Of a stretch of 64,000 nt of DNA, positions 18,910 to 27,856 are shown one piece after another. The first letter of the stretch is position 1; each line of letters starts with the position of its first letter. Position numbers and translations under genes: made by a program. The stretch spans positions 2,631,501 through 2,695,500 of the forward strand of contig NZ_CP084752.1 in assembly GCF_020535545.1 (NCBI RefSeq). Reading direction: 5' to 3'. Source of the DNA: Roseateles sp. XES5. GTDB lineage: Bacteria; Pseudomonadota; Alphaproteobacteria; Rhizobiales; Rhizobiaceae. The notes under the pieces were generated by a model. That model searched no databases and was not told where the DNA came from. It saw only the letters and a program-made list of their open reading frames with translations.

Positions 18910-19283
18910 TCACGTCTTGCACCTCGCAAGCGGCCCCCAGCGCGTGCCATCGGGGAAGCTGACGGTGTAGCCGCCGTTTTCCGGCGTCAGTGTCAGGTCG
19001 TAGGGCGTGGTCTCTTCGGAACCTTCCTCATGGCATTCGGCCGGAACTGTTGTCACATCGCCGGCCTTCGTCCCTTCTCCCTTGAATTCGCAATAGGAGG
19101 CCGCGGTGGTGACACCCTCGCCGTTCAGCAGGAAGAAGATATCGGCGCCGGAGGATTCGCCCGTTTCGGCGTAGTGACAACCCTCCTTGTCGCCGTAGCT
19201 GCCCTCCAGGATGCCCGCCGCCCCCGCCGGGCCGGCGAGGACGGTGCCGAGGATGAGGGCGGGGGGAAGCGACGGATCGGCAT
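18910..19283 (-). pseudogene. Small secreted protein gene, frameshifted near its start
   Basis: As given, the ATG at 19283 (overlapping the hydantoinase stop as TGATG) leads into a short frame. In the next frame a 110-residue protein runs to a stop at 18910. Adding one C in the six-base G/C run at 19261-19266 joins them into 124 residues. The result is a signal peptide MPIRRFPPALILGTVLAGPA, then EGSYGDKEGCHYAETGESSGAD, four cysteines (CHY, YCEF, ECHE, RCK) and WGPL near the end. I do not recognise the family. Either the gene is broken or one base was lost in sequencing. Confidence 0.65.
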
Positions 19284-20737
19284 CAGACGCCGCTCGCCGG
19301 AATGCCGGTGCGTTCCACCTTGCGCGGCGCGGTGATTTCCTTCCAGGTCGACAGCGCCTTGTTGACGGCGGCGAAAGGCTCGCGCTTGACGAACTGGCCG
19401 TGACCCTCGCGGGTCTTGACGGTGCTCTCCTCGATGGCGACGACGCCGCGTGTCAGCGTGAAGCGCGGCAGGCCTGTCACCTGTTTGCCCTCGAACACGT
19501 TGTATTCGATGGAGGATTGCTGGCTCTTCGCGGAGATCGTCTTGGAGCGCTTCGGATCCCACACGACGATATCGGCGTCTGCGCCGACGAGGATCGCGCC
19601 CTTCCTCGGATAGACGTTGAGGATTTTCGCGATGTTGGTGGAGGTGACGGCCACGAACTCGTTCATGGTCAGGCGGCCGGTGTTGACGCCGTAGGTCCAG
19701 AGCATCGGCATGCGGTCTTCTAGGCCCCCGGTGCCGTTGGGGATCTTGCGGAAATCGCCGACGCCGAAGCGCTTCTGTTCGCCGGTAAAGGCGCAATGGT
19801 CGGTCGCCACCACCTGCAGCGAGCCCGCGGCAAGGCCTGCCCAGAGCGAATCCTGGTGCTGCTTGTTACGGAAGGGCGGGCTCATGACGCGGCGGGCGGC
19901 ATGGTCCCAGTCCTTGTTGAAATATTCGCTTTCGTCCAGCGTCAGGTGCTGGATCAGCGGCTCGCCATAGACGCGCATGCCGTTCTGGCGGGCGCGGCGG
20001 ATGGCTTCGTGCGCCTGTTCGCAGGACGTATGCACCACATAGAGCGGCGCACCGGCCATGTCGGCGATGATGATGGCGCGGTTCGTCGCCTCGCCTTCCA
20101 CGGATGGCGGGCGGGAATAGGCGTGGCCTTCCGGCCCGTTGTTGCCCTCGTCCATCAGCTTCTGCTGCATGGCGGCGACCACGTCGCCGTTTTCGGCATG
20201 GACGAGCGGCAGCGCGCCAAGCGCGGCGCAGCGCTGGAAGGAGGCGAACATCTCGTCGTCGTTCACCATCAGCGCGCCCTTGTAGGCCATGAAGTGCTTG
20301 AAGCTGTTGATGCCTTCCTCCTGCACCACGGTCTTCATCTCGTCGAAGACCTGCTCGCCCCACCAGGTCACGGACATGTGGAAGGAATAGTCGCAATTGG
20401 CGCGGGTCGACTTGTTGTCCCAGCGCTTCAGCGCGTCGAGCAGCGACTGGCCGGGGTCGGGCAGGCAGAAATCGACCACCATGGTGGTGCCCCCGGCAAG
20501 GCCGGCGCGCGTGCCGCTTTCGAAGTCGTCGGCCGAATAGGTGCCCATGAAGGGCATTTCGAGGTGGACATGCGGATCGATGCCGCCGGGCATGACATAA
20601 CAGCCCGCGGCATCCAGCACTTCGTCGCCGGAGAGATTGGGGCCGATCTCGACGATCCTGCCGCCGTCGATCTTGACGTCCGCCTTGTAGGTGAGGTCCG
20701 CGGTGACAATGGTTCCGCCCTTGATGACAGTGCTCAT
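19283..20737 (-). CDS. hydA: Dihydropyrimidinase / D-hydantoinase
   Basis: This 484-residue amidohydrolase opens the ring of dihydrouracil, dihydrothymine or hydantoins, the second step of reductive pyrimidine breakdown. Metal ligands H56 and H58 (GGIDPHVHLE), the carbamylated lysine K153 (HFMAYKGALM), YVVHTSCEQA and ATDHCAFTGEQK are all present. Length is normal. Its start overlaps the small gene upstream by 4 bases and its stop overlaps the secreted-protein start, so the block is translationally coupled. Confidence 0.93.
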   Translation of the reverse strand: MSTVIKGGTIVTADLTYKADVKIDGGRIVEIGPNLSGDEVLDAAGCYVMPGGIDPHVHLEMPFMGTYSADDFESGTRAGLAGGTTMVVDFCLPDPGQSLLDALKRWDNKSTRANCDYSFHMSVTWWGEQVFDEMKTVVQEEGINSFKHFMAYKGALMVNDDEMFASFQRCAALGALPLVHAENGDVVAAMQQKLMDEGNNGPEGHAYSRPPSVEGEATNRAIIIADMAGAPLYVVHTSCEQAHEAIRRARQNGMRVYGEPLIQHLTLDESEYFNKDWDHAARRVMSPPFRNKQHQDSLWAGLAAGSLQVVATDHCAFTGEQKRFGVGDFRKIPNGTGGLEDRMPMLWTYGVNTGRLTMNEFVAVTSTNIAKILNVYPRKGAILVGADADIVVWDPKRSKTISAKSQQSSIEYNVFEGKQVTGLPRFTLTRGVVAIEESTVKTREGHGQFVKREPFAAVNKALSTWKEITAPRKVERTGIPASGV

Positions 20738-21171
20738 TCTTCCGTCCCTTCGTCGTCTTCAAAGCTGCTCGGAAACACGCAGATTTCGAGCGAGAAATTC
20801 AGGTCCGCCAGTTGCCGGATGATCGCCGCATCGAAGTCGGGGCATATTGCTGCGATCCGGTCTGCATCGAAGTAGATCGCGAGGCTGATCTCGCGGGCGC
20901 GGCCGATCTGCGCCGCTGCGGCGAACACCTTGCCATGGCGCGCAAGGACGCCATGCAGATACGCGCTGACGTTTCCACTGCCATCCTCTTCGCGCGGGTA
21001 GAGGAAGATATGGTCTGCTCCAGGTTTTACCGTCCAGCCTTCGATGCCAGCCGTAAACGCGTCGATTTCAACCTGCGAAACGCCATTCACGCGCATGGTG
21101 ATGGAGTATTCGATCGTCGTCCTTTCGCTGCCGCCAGCCTCAGTTTCATCCGGGGAGGCGTCAGCGCTCAT
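20734..21171 (-). CDS. Small protein between carbamoylase and hydantoinase (unrecognised)
   Basis: This acidic 145-residue cytosolic protein has no signal or membrane segment. It begins MSADASPDETEAGGSE, then IEYSITMRVNGVSQ and ends LNFSLEICVFPSSFEDDEG. The beta-rich layout is faintly like DUF4279 proteins, which I hold only weakly. It overlaps both neighbours by 4 bases (ATGA at each end), which argues for a role tied to the hydantoinase/carbamoylase pair. Confidence 0.7.
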   Translation of the reverse strand: MSADASPDETEAGGSERTTIEYSITMRVNGVSQVEIDAFTAGIEGWTVKPGADHIFLYPREEDGSGNVSAYLHGVLARHGKVFAAAAQIGRAREISLAIYFDADRIAAICPDFDAAIIRQLADLNFSLEICVFPSSFEDDEGTEE

Positions 21172-22418
21172 TCCGCGATTCCCGCCGTCTCGATCACCGC
21201 ATGCAGCAGCACATCCGCACCGGCGGCGGCCCATTCCTTTGAAATGTCCTCCGCCTCGTTGTGCGAAAGGCCGCCGACGCAGGGGCACATGATCATCGTG
21301 GCAGGGGCGACCTTGGCGGCCCAGCAGGCGTCGTGACCGGCGCCGGAGATGATGTTCATATGGCTGTAGCCGAGGTCTTCGGCGGCCTTGCGGACGGTGG
21401 CGACCAGCGTGGGGTCGAAGGTGACGGGGTCGAAATGGCCGACCGCCTCGACGGAATAGCCGACGCCGAGCGCCTCGCAGATGGCAGGCGCCTCCGCCTC
21501 GATGCGGGCGCGCATGCCGTCCAGCTTTTTCTGGTCGGGAGAGCGGATGTCGACGGTGAAGACGACCTTGCCCGGCAGCACGTTGCGCGAATTGGGCGAG
21601 AAGAACACCTGCCCGACGCCACCGACGGCACCCGGCTGGTTTTCCATCGCGACGGTCTGAACCATTTCGAGAATGCGCGCCATGGCAAGGCCCGCATTGA
21701 CGCGCATGGCCATCGGCGTCGAGCCGGTATGCGCCTCGCGTCCGGTCAGCGTGAATTCCAGCCACCAGAGGCCCTGACAGTGGGTGACGACGCCGATGTC
21801 CTTCTTGTCGGCTTCGAGGATCGGACCCTGCTCGATGTGATATTCGAAATAGGCGTGCATCTTGCGCGCCCCGACCGCTTCGTCGCCGATCCAGCCGATG
21901 CGCTTCAACTCGTCGCCGAAGGTCTTGCCCTCGGGATCCTTGCGGCCATAGGCATAATCCTGCGTGTGCACGCCGGCGAAGACGCCGGAGGCGAGCATGG
22001 CGGGGGCGAAACGCGCGCCTTCCTCGTTCGTCCAGTTGGTGACGACGATGGGGTGCTTCGTCCTGATGCCGAGGTCGTTCAGCGAGCGCACGACTTCGAG
22101 GCCGGCGAGCACGCCGAGCACGCCGTCATATTTGCCGCCGGTCGGCTGGGTATCGAGATGCGAGCCGACATAGACGGGCAGGGCATCGGGATCGGTACCG
22201 GCGCGGGTCATGAACATGTTGCCCATCGTGTCGACGCCCATCGTCAGACCCGCAGCGTCGCACCAGGTCTGGAACAGGCGACGTCCCTCGGCGTCGGAAT
22301 CGGTCAGCGTCTGGCGATTGTTGCCGCCGGCGATGCCGGGGCCGATCTTCGCCATGTCCATGAGGGAATCCCACAGGCGGTCCGCGTTGACACGCATGTT
22401 CTCGCCGGGTGCGGCCAT
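21168..22418 (-). CDS. Zn-dependent N-carbamoyl-amide hydrolase (beta-ureidopropionase / hydantoinase-carbamoylase, M20 family)
   Basis: This 416-residue enzyme should release beta-alanine or an amino acid, CO2 and ammonia from the N-carbamoyl product of the hydantoinase. The M20/amaB metal motifs are present: GSHLDTQPTGGKYDGVLG, WTNEEGARFAPAM, YFEYHIEQGPILE and SGAGHDACW. GREAHTGSTPM is the dimerisation-region motif. The ATG at 22418 is chosen because GGGAG lies 8 bases upstream; a start at 22469 adds 17 residues. It heads the minus-strand pyrimidine operon. Confidence 0.92.
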   Translation of the reverse strand: MAAPGENMRVNADRLWDSLMDMAKIGPGIAGGNNRQTLTDSDAEGRRLFQTWCDAAGLTMGVDTMGNMFMTRAGTDPDALPVYVGSHLDTQPTGGKYDGVLGVLAGLEVVRSLNDLGIRTKHPIVVTNWTNEEGARFAPAMLASGVFAGVHTQDYAYGRKDPEGKTFGDELKRIGWIGDEAVGARKMHAYFEYHIEQGPILEADKKDIGVVTHCQGLWWLEFTLTGREAHTGSTPMAMRVNAGLAMARILEMVQTVAMENQPGAVGGVGQVFFSPNSRNVLPGKVVFTVDIRSPDQKKLDGMRARIEAEAPAICEALGVGYSVEAVGHFDPVTFDPTLVATVRKAAEDLGYSHMNIISGAGHDACWAAKVAPATMIMCPCVGGLSHNEAEDISKEWAAAGADVLLHAVIETAGIAE

Positions 22419-22543
22419 GTCATATGCTCCCACGTCTTCGGGCTCTTGAAGCCTCAATTTTGTTCCCACCGGCTGGCAGCGCGATTGTTTTGTTTGCGCC
22501 GTCCGACTCAGCAGTTGCCTTTACTTGATAACTGACTGATAAT

Positions 22544-22559
22544 TTGACCGGTTGGTAAA
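22544..22559. promoter_or_regulatory. RutR-like operator
   Basis: TTGACCGGTTGGTAAA matches 12 of the 14 fixed bases of the E. coli RutR box (TTGACCA-NN-TGGTCAA). It lies between the divergent carbamoylase operon (start 22418) and rutR (start 22692), so it could control both. Confidence 0.65.
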
Positions 22560-22691
22560 CATTACAGCTTCCGTAGCGGCACTCAAGCCGAAAAACCAAA
22601 ATCCTCGGATGAGCGCCCAGAAAATGGCGGCTGGTTAAACTGGTGAATTTGGCGGCACTTTTCCGCGGGGCGGAAGAGCCGAGGGGGCACG

Positions 22692-23342
22692 ATGGCATTA
22701 CCGAGGGCGGCGAGGACTCAGCGGCGCACGCGCATCCAGGAGGAGAAGGAGGAGCGGATCCTCGAGGCGGCGCTGGAAGTGTTTTCGCTGCACGGGTTCC
22801 GCGGCGCCACGGTGGACCAGATCGCCGAGGTGGCGGGCATGTCCAAGCCGAACCTGCTCTATTATTTCCGCACCAAGGAAGCGATGCACCGGGCGCTCAT
22901 CAATCGCGTGCTCGACACCTGGCTCGATCCGCTGCGCGAGTTCGACGCGGCGGGCAATCCCGTCTCGGAGATCCGCAGCTATATCCGGCGCAAGCTGGAA
23001 ATGGCGCGGGATTTCCCGCGCGAAAGCCGCCTCTTCGCCAATGAAATCCTGCAGGGCGCGCCCAATATCGAGGACGAGCTGAAGGGGCCGCTGAAGGCGC
23101 TCGTCGACGAGAAGGCGGAGGTCATCCGGGCCTGGGCGAAGGCGGGCAAGATCGCCAAATGCGATCCCTATCACCTGATCTTCTCGATCTGGTCGACGAC
23201 CCAGCACTATGCCGACTTCGATGTGCAGGTGCGCGCGGTGCTCGGACAGGACCAGGCCGGCGAAGGCCGTTTCGAGGATGCCGCCCGTTTTCTCGAACAA
23301 CTGTTCGTCACCGGCCTCAACATCCACGAACAGGTGGTGTGA
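22692..23342 (+). CDS. rutR: TetR-family regulator, RutR-like (pyrimidine catabolism)
   Basis: This 216-residue regulator has a TetR helix-turn-helix at about 20-65 (ILEAALEVFSLHGFRGATVD, then MSKPNLLYYFRTKEAMH) and a RutR-type ligand domain (PRESRLFANEILQGAPNIED; WAKAGKIAKCDPYHLIFSIW). In enteric bacteria RutR binds uracil or thymine and represses pyrimidine use. A matching operator lies upstream and the neighbours are pyrimidine degradation genes. GAGGGGG precedes the ATG. Confidence 0.9.
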   Translation: MALPRAARTQRRTRIQEEKEERILEAALEVFSLHGFRGATVDQIAEVAGMSKPNLLYYFRTKEAMHRALINRVLDTWLDPLREFDAAGNPVSEIRSYIRRKLEMARDFPRESRLFANEILQGAPNIEDELKGPLKALVDEKAEVIRAWAKAGKIAKCDPYHLIFSIWSTTQHYADFDVQVRAVLGQDQAGEGRFEDAARFLEQLFVTGLNIHEQVV

Positions 23343-23396
23343 GATTTCGTCCGCGCAAGTGCGGACGCTAATGGCTACGCTTTTTAGCGAGAATTG

Positions 23397-24314
23397 TCAG
23401 TCCGGCAGCAATGCCATCAGCGCCAGCCCGCAGGCCGTGACCAGCGCGCCGGCCAGCACCGGCAGGCTCGCCCAACCGTGGCCCAGCAGGCCTTCCAGCA
23501 GGATGATGAAGCTTGGTGTCAGGTAGCCGTAGCCGAGCACCTTGGAGGCTGGCAGGCGCATCGATGCATATTGCAGAAGCAGGAACGTGCCGGCCGTGGT
23601 GACGACGGCGAGATAGGTGACGGCGGCGTAGACGGCGAGGGGCAGGGCGGAGAAGTCGACCGCCAGAAGACCCCTGACGCCGGGCGGTATCAGCCACAGC
23701 GTCGCGCCGACCGTGACCCAGAAGCCGAAGGCGACGGCGGGCTCGCCCCGGTCGAAGCGGCGGATCAGCGGCACATAGAGCGCATGGCAGATGACGCCGA
23801 CGAAGAAGATCATCTCGCCCGCGCCGACGTCGAAGGCGAGGATGGCGCCGATATCGCCGCGAAAGATCACCCAGACCGCGCCGGCGGCGGCGATGAGGAG
23901 GCCGGCGAGCACGCCAGGGCGCGTCTTCTGGCCGAGTACGGGCAGGGCGAAGGCGGCGCTGAGGAGAGGCATCAGCGTGAAGACCGCGCCGGTCGCAATC
24001 GGGCTGGTGAATTCCAGCGCCATGAACATGGTCAGCATGTAGATGGCGATCAGCCCGCCGAGCAGCAGGAAGCGCCAGGCCTGCCGCGGCAAGGCGAGGG
24101 GAATGCGAAAGGCGCCGAAGGCGAGCGCGGCCATGACGGCGATGGTGAGGATGTAGCGCCAGAGCATCAGCGGCTCGGCCTCCATGTAGCGCGCGGCAAG
24201 CCCGCCGAAGGAGAAGGAGCCGGCGATCAGCACCGCGAAGAGCAGCATGGCGAGATGCCCCTTCAGCTTTTCGCGGCCTTTCGCGTGCGTGGAGAGGCCC
24301 GTCGGGGCCGGCAT
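23397..24314 (-). CDS. EamA/DMT-family membrane transporter
   Basis: This 305-residue protein has ten membrane segments in two EamA repeats (FAVLIAGSFSFGGLAARYM; ITYLAVVTTAGTFLLLQYAS). It is a likely metabolite exporter with unknown substrate. It ends convergently against rutR. An ATG at 24314 is used; a GTG at 24335 would add 7 residues but leaves no room for a ribosome site. Confidence 0.85.
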   Translation of the reverse strand: MPAPTGLSTHAKGREKLKGHLAMLLFAVLIAGSFSFGGLAARYMEAEPLMLWRYILTIAVMAALAFGAFRIPLALPRQAWRFLLLGGLIAIYMLTMFMALEFTSPIATGAVFTLMPLLSAAFALPVLGQKTRPGVLAGLLIAAAGAVWVIFRGDIGAILAFDVGAGEMIFFVGVICHALYVPLIRRFDRGEPAVAFGFWVTVGATLWLIPPGVRGLLAVDFSALPLAVYAAVTYLAVVTTAGTFLLLQYASMRLPASKVLGYGYLTPSFIILLEGLLGHGWASLPVLAGALVTACGLALMALLPD

Positions 24315-24455
24315 ACGCTTCGTCAAGAAAATCACCCTATTGTCTGCGGCGCGGCCTGCTCATAGACGCGGGGAAGGCGGTACGCCAGCCCCACAGGCCC
24401 CCCACAGGAAAGCCGCAATCGCCGCGCATAGGCCGGGCATTCGAAAGGACATTTC

Positions 24456-25088
24456 ATGACGACGGCAATTGGCTTCAAGGATACGGATCGCAAGACGAGC
24501 GAACTGCTCGAGGACATCCTCCATTCGATCAAGGGCGAGCACATCACGCTGCGCGACCTCCTGTCGATGATGGGTGAAAGCGGCCTGCTCCTGCTGTGCG
24601 CCTTCCTGTCTTTGCCGTTCCTGTTTCCGGTATCCATTCCCGGCGTCTCCACTGTCTTCGGCGCGGGCATCGTGCTGATCAGCGCGGCCATTACGCTCAA
24701 CCGCCTGCCCTGGCTGCCGGAAAAGGTCGCCGACCGGCGGCTGGAGAGCGACAAGCTGCGCCCGGTGCTGCAGCGCGGCGTCACGTTCCTGCGCAAGATC
24801 GACCGCTTCTTCAAGCCGCGCATGACGGGCCTCACCTCCGGCGCGGTGATGAACCGCGTGAACGGGCTGGTGCTGATGGGGGCAGGGGTGTTGCTCATGG
24901 CGCCGCTCGGGCTCATTCCCTTCTCCAACACGCTTCCGGGCATCGCCATCCTGCTGCTCGCCGCCGGCATCTCGCAGCGCGACGGGCTGGTGGTGATTGC
25001 GGGTTATGTGATGGTGGTGCTGACCATCGTCTACTTTGCGGCGCTGGCGTTCCTTGCCTATAGCGCTGGAAACAGTTTCCTCGGCTAA
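24456..25088 (+). CDS. exoD: ExoD-family exopolysaccharide-related membrane protein
   Basis: This 210-residue membrane protein is of the ExoD family. The N-terminal cytosolic part has LLEDILHSIKGEHITLRDLL, followed by FLSLPFLFPVSIPGVSTVFG, conserved Pro-Phe-Leu turns, and two C-terminal membrane helices. ExoD was linked to exopolysaccharide production and alkali tolerance in rhizobia; the molecular function is unknown. It stands alone and shares a two-way terminator with preA. Confidence 0.88.
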   Translation: MTTAIGFKDTDRKTSELLEDILHSIKGEHITLRDLLSMMGESGLLLLCAFLSLPFLFPVSIPGVSTVFGAGIVLISAAITLNRLPWLPEKVADRRLESDKLRPVLQRGVTFLRKIDRFFKPRMTGLTSGAVMNRVNGLVLMGAGVLLMAPLGLIPFSNTLPGIAILLLAAGISQRDGLVVIAGYVMVVLTIVYFAALAFLAYSAGNSFLG

Positions 25089-25135
25089 ATCGCCGCCGGC
25101 ACACCGGTAGAGAGGGCGCTACGTCGATAGAATCG

Positions 25136-25166
25136 AAAAGGCCGGGGCGAGATGCCCCGGCCTTTT
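25136..25166. terminator. Bidirectional terminator between exoD and preA
   Basis: A perfect 13-bp stem AAAAGGCCGGGGC/GCCCCGGCCTTTT has a 5-base loop. T runs follow on both strands, so it serves both convergent genes. Confidence 0.92.
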
Positions 25167-25171
25167 CGTTT

Positions 25172-26482
25172 TCACTCCGCGGCCTGCTTGGCCATCGGGT
25201 TGTTCGGGTGGGTCGTCCAGTTGGCGTAGTTGGGATCGACCGGCTTGCCGGTGCGCTGGTCGAGCGTGCCGGGATCGAGTTCCACCATGGTGATGCAGTT
25301 CTCGACGGGGCAGACGTTGACGCAAAGATTGCAGCCGACGCATTCGTCTTCCATCACCTCGAAATGCCTGATGCCGTCGACGAACTGCGTGATGGCCTGG
25401 TGCGAGGTGTCCTCGCAGACGATGTGGCAGCGCCCGCACTGGATGCAGGAGTCCTGATTGATGACTGCCTTCTCCACATGGTTCAGGTTCAGCTGGTTCC
25501 AGTTCTTGACCGTGGGCACGGCCAGGCCGCGCATGGCGTCGAGGCTGGCGTAGCCCTTCTCGTCCATGTAGTTGGACAGGCCGTTGCAGAGGTCCTGCAC
25601 GATCTTGAAGCCATAGACCATGGCCGCGGTGCAGACCTGCACCGTGCCGCAGCCCAGCGCGATGTATTCCGCTGCATCGCGCCAGGTCGTGACCCCGCCA
25701 ATGCCCGAGAGGGGCAGGCCGGCCGTCTGCGGGTCGCGGGCGATCTCGGCCACCATGTTCTGCGCGATGGGCTTGACCGCCGGGCCGCAGTAGCCGCCGT
25801 GCGAGCCCCAGCCATCGGTGCTGGGGTGCATGACCATGCGGTCCAGGTCCACGCCCATGATGGAGTTGATGGTGTTGATCAGGCTCACCGCATCGGCCCC
25901 GCCTGCCTTGGCGGCGCGCGCCGGCTGGCGCACATCGGTGATATTGGGCGTGAGCTTCACGATCACCGGCAGGCGGCTGTACTGCTTGCACCAGGCCGTG
26001 ACCATCTGGATGTACTCGGGCACCTGGCCCACGGCCGAGCCCATGCCGCGCTCGCTCATGCCATGCGGGCAGCCGAAGTTCAGCTCGATGCCGTCGGCGC
26101 CCGTGTCCTCGACCATGGGCAGGATGGCCTTCCAGCTCTGCTCGGTGCAGGGCACCATCAGCGAGACGATCATGGCCCGGTCCGGCCAGGCACGCTTGAC
26201 TCTTGCAATCTCCTCCAGATTGGTGCGCAGCGGCCGGTCGGTGATGAGCTCGATATTGTTCAGGCCGATCACGCGCCGGTCCTGGCTCATCAGGGTGCTG
26301 TAGCGCGGGCCGCTGACGTTGACCACCGGCGGGTCTTCGCCCAGGGTCTTCCAGACCACGCCGCCCCAGCCCGCCTCGAAGGCGCGCACCACATTCACTT
26401 CCTTGTCGGTGGGCGGCGCCGAGGCCAGCCAGAAGGGATTGGGACTCTTGATGCCCAGGAAATTGCTGCGAAGATCAGCCAT
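25172..26482 (-). CDS. preA: NAD-dependent dihydropyrimidine dehydrogenase subunit PreA
   Basis: This 436-residue FMN/Fe-S subunit reduces uracil and thymine to the dihydro forms, the first step of the reductive pathway. The FMN-binding dihydroorotate-dehydrogenase-like barrel (residues 1-330) has GIELNFGCPHGMSERGMGSA. The C-terminal ferredoxin domain carries CIQCGRCHIVC and CVGCNLCVNVCPVENC for two 4Fe-4S clusters. Codon use in about the first 370 codons (mostly CTG for Leu, much AGC and CCC) differs from neighbours, while the 3' end returns to local style. It lies 12 bases after preT. Confidence 0.94.
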   Translation of the reverse strand: MADLRSNFLGIKSPNPFWLASAPPTDKEVNVVRAFEAGWGGVVWKTLGEDPPVVNVSGPRYSTLMSQDRRVIGLNNIELITDRPLRTNLEEIARVKRAWPDRAMIVSLMVPCTEQSWKAILPMVEDTGADGIELNFGCPHGMSERGMGSAVGQVPEYIQMVTAWCKQYSRLPVIVKLTPNITDVRQPARAAKAGGADAVSLINTINSIMGVDLDRMVMHPSTDGWGSHGGYCGPAVKPIAQNMVAEIARDPQTAGLPLSGIGGVTTWRDAAEYIALGCGTVQVCTAAMVYGFKIVQDLCNGLSNYMDEKGYASLDAMRGLAVPTVKNWNQLNLNHVEKAVINQDSCIQCGRCHIVCEDTSHQAITQFVDGIRHFEVMEDECVGCNLCVNVCPVENCITMVELDPGTLDQRTGKPVDPNYANWTTHPNNPMAKQAAE

Positions 26483-26494
26483 GTCTCATCTCCC

Positions 26495-27856
26495 TCAAGC
26501 GACGGCAACGGAAGGCTGCGCGCCGGCAGCCAGCATGCGGTTGATCGAATCGGCGGCGTCGCGGCCCTGCGCGACGGAGGTGACCGTCAGGTCCTCGCCG
26601 GCCTTCACGCAGTCCCCGCCTGCCCAGACATTGGCGAGCGAGGTGCGGCCTTCGGCATCGATGGCGATGCGGTTGCCTGCCATGGCGAGGGAGCCGAGCC
26701 CGGCGGCCTCGAAGGTCTGGCCGATGGCCTTGAAGATCTGGTCGGCGGCAAGCGCCCCGGTCTCTCCCGTGCCGACGAGCTTGCCGTCGCGCATTTCGGT
26801 ATACTCCACCTCGATGCCGGCGACGTGGCCGTCCTTGGCGATGACGCGCCTGGGTTGCAGCCAGTGGCGGATCATCACGCCCTTGGAGGCGGCGAGGTCC
26901 TGCTCGAAGGGGGAGGCGTTCATGTGCTCCTTGCCGCGGCGGTAGCAGATCGTCACCTCCTCGGCGCCGAGCAGCTTGGCCTGCACGGCGGCGTCGATGG
27001 CTGTCATGCCGCCGCCGATGACGACGACGCGCCGGCCGACCGGGACGGTGGCCTTGTCGGTTGCCTGGCGCAGTTCCGCGATGAAATCGACGGCGTCGGT
27101 GACGCCGGGAAGGGTTTCCCCTTCCGCACCGAGCGCGTTGACGCCGGCAAGACCCATGCCGAGGAAGACGGCGTCGAAATTGGCGGTGAGGTCGACGAGC
27201 GTGAAGTCGCGGCCGAGCTTCAGGCCGTTCTTCACGTCGATGCCGCCGACGGCCAGCACGTAGTCAACTTCGCGCTGGGCGAAATCGTCGACCGCCTTGT
27301 AGGTGGCGATGCCATATTCGTTGAGGCCGCCGGCCTTCTCGCGCGCCTCGAAGATCACGACATCATGGCCGTTCACCGCGAGACGGTGCGCGCAGGCAAG
27401 GCCCGCGGGACCTGCGCCGACGACCGCAACGGCCTTGCCGGTGCGCGCCGCGCGCTCGTAGAAATGCTTGTTCTCCGTCATCGCGACATCGGTCGCGTAG
27501 CGCTGCAGGCGGCCGATCTCCACGGGGCGGTGCTCGGCGGTGTTGCGCACGCAGGCCTGCTCGCAGAGCGTCTCGGTGGGGCAGACGCGGGCGCACATGC
27601 CGCCAAGGATGTTCTGGTCGAAGATCGTCTTGGCCGAGCCGATGGGATTGCCCGTCGAGATCTGGCGAATGAACAGCGGAATGTCGATGGAGGTGGGACA
27701 GGCCGTCATGCACGGCGCGTCGTGACAGAAGTAGCAGCGATCGGCTGCGACCAGCGCCTCATGGTCGTCGAGGCGCGGGTGGAGGTCGGAAAAGTTGGTC
27801 TCGTATTCGGTCGGCGCAAGACGCCCCCGATGAATCCCAGATTGCGTCGTTCCCAT
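26495..27856 (-). CDS. preT: NAD(P)-dependent dihydropyrimidine dehydrogenase subunit PreT
   Basis: This 453-residue FAD subunit passes electrons between NAD(P)H and PreA. The N-terminal GltD-like cysteine region (CYFCHDAPCMTACPTSID; MCARVCPTETLCEQACVR) binds Fe-S clusters. VVGAGPAGLACAHRL is the FAD site and VVVIGGGMTAIDAA the NAD(P) site. The C-terminal VWAGGDCVKAGEDLTV closes the FAD domain. It is the first gene of preTA and diverges from smoC. Confidence 0.94.
   Translation of the reverse strand: MGTTQSGIHRGRLAPTEYETNFSDLHPRLDDHEALVAADRCYFCHDAPCMTACPTSIDIPLFIRQISTGNPIGSAKTIFDQNILGGMCARVCPTETLCEQACVRNTAEHRPVEIGRLQRYATDVAMTENKHFYERAARTGKAVAVVGAGPAGLACAHRLAVNGHDVVIFEAREKAGGLNEYGIATYKAVDDFAQREVDYVLAVGGIDVKNGLKLGRDFTLVDLTANFDAVFLGMGLAGVNALGAEGETLPGVTDAVDFIAELRQATDKATVPVGRRVVVIGGGMTAIDAAVQAKLLGAEEVTICYRRGKEHMNASPFEQDLAASKGVMIRHWLQPRRVIAKDGHVAGIEVEYTEMRDGKLVGTGETGALAADQIFKAIGQTFEAAGLGSLAMAGNRIAIDAEGRTSLANVWAGGDCVKAGEDLTVTSVAQGRDAADSINRMLAAGAQPSVAVA

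Noticed and set aside
23350..23366. Terminator between rutR and the EamA gene (GTCCGC with GCGGAC)
   Set aside because: The 6-bp stem is not followed by a T run on either strand; too weak to list.
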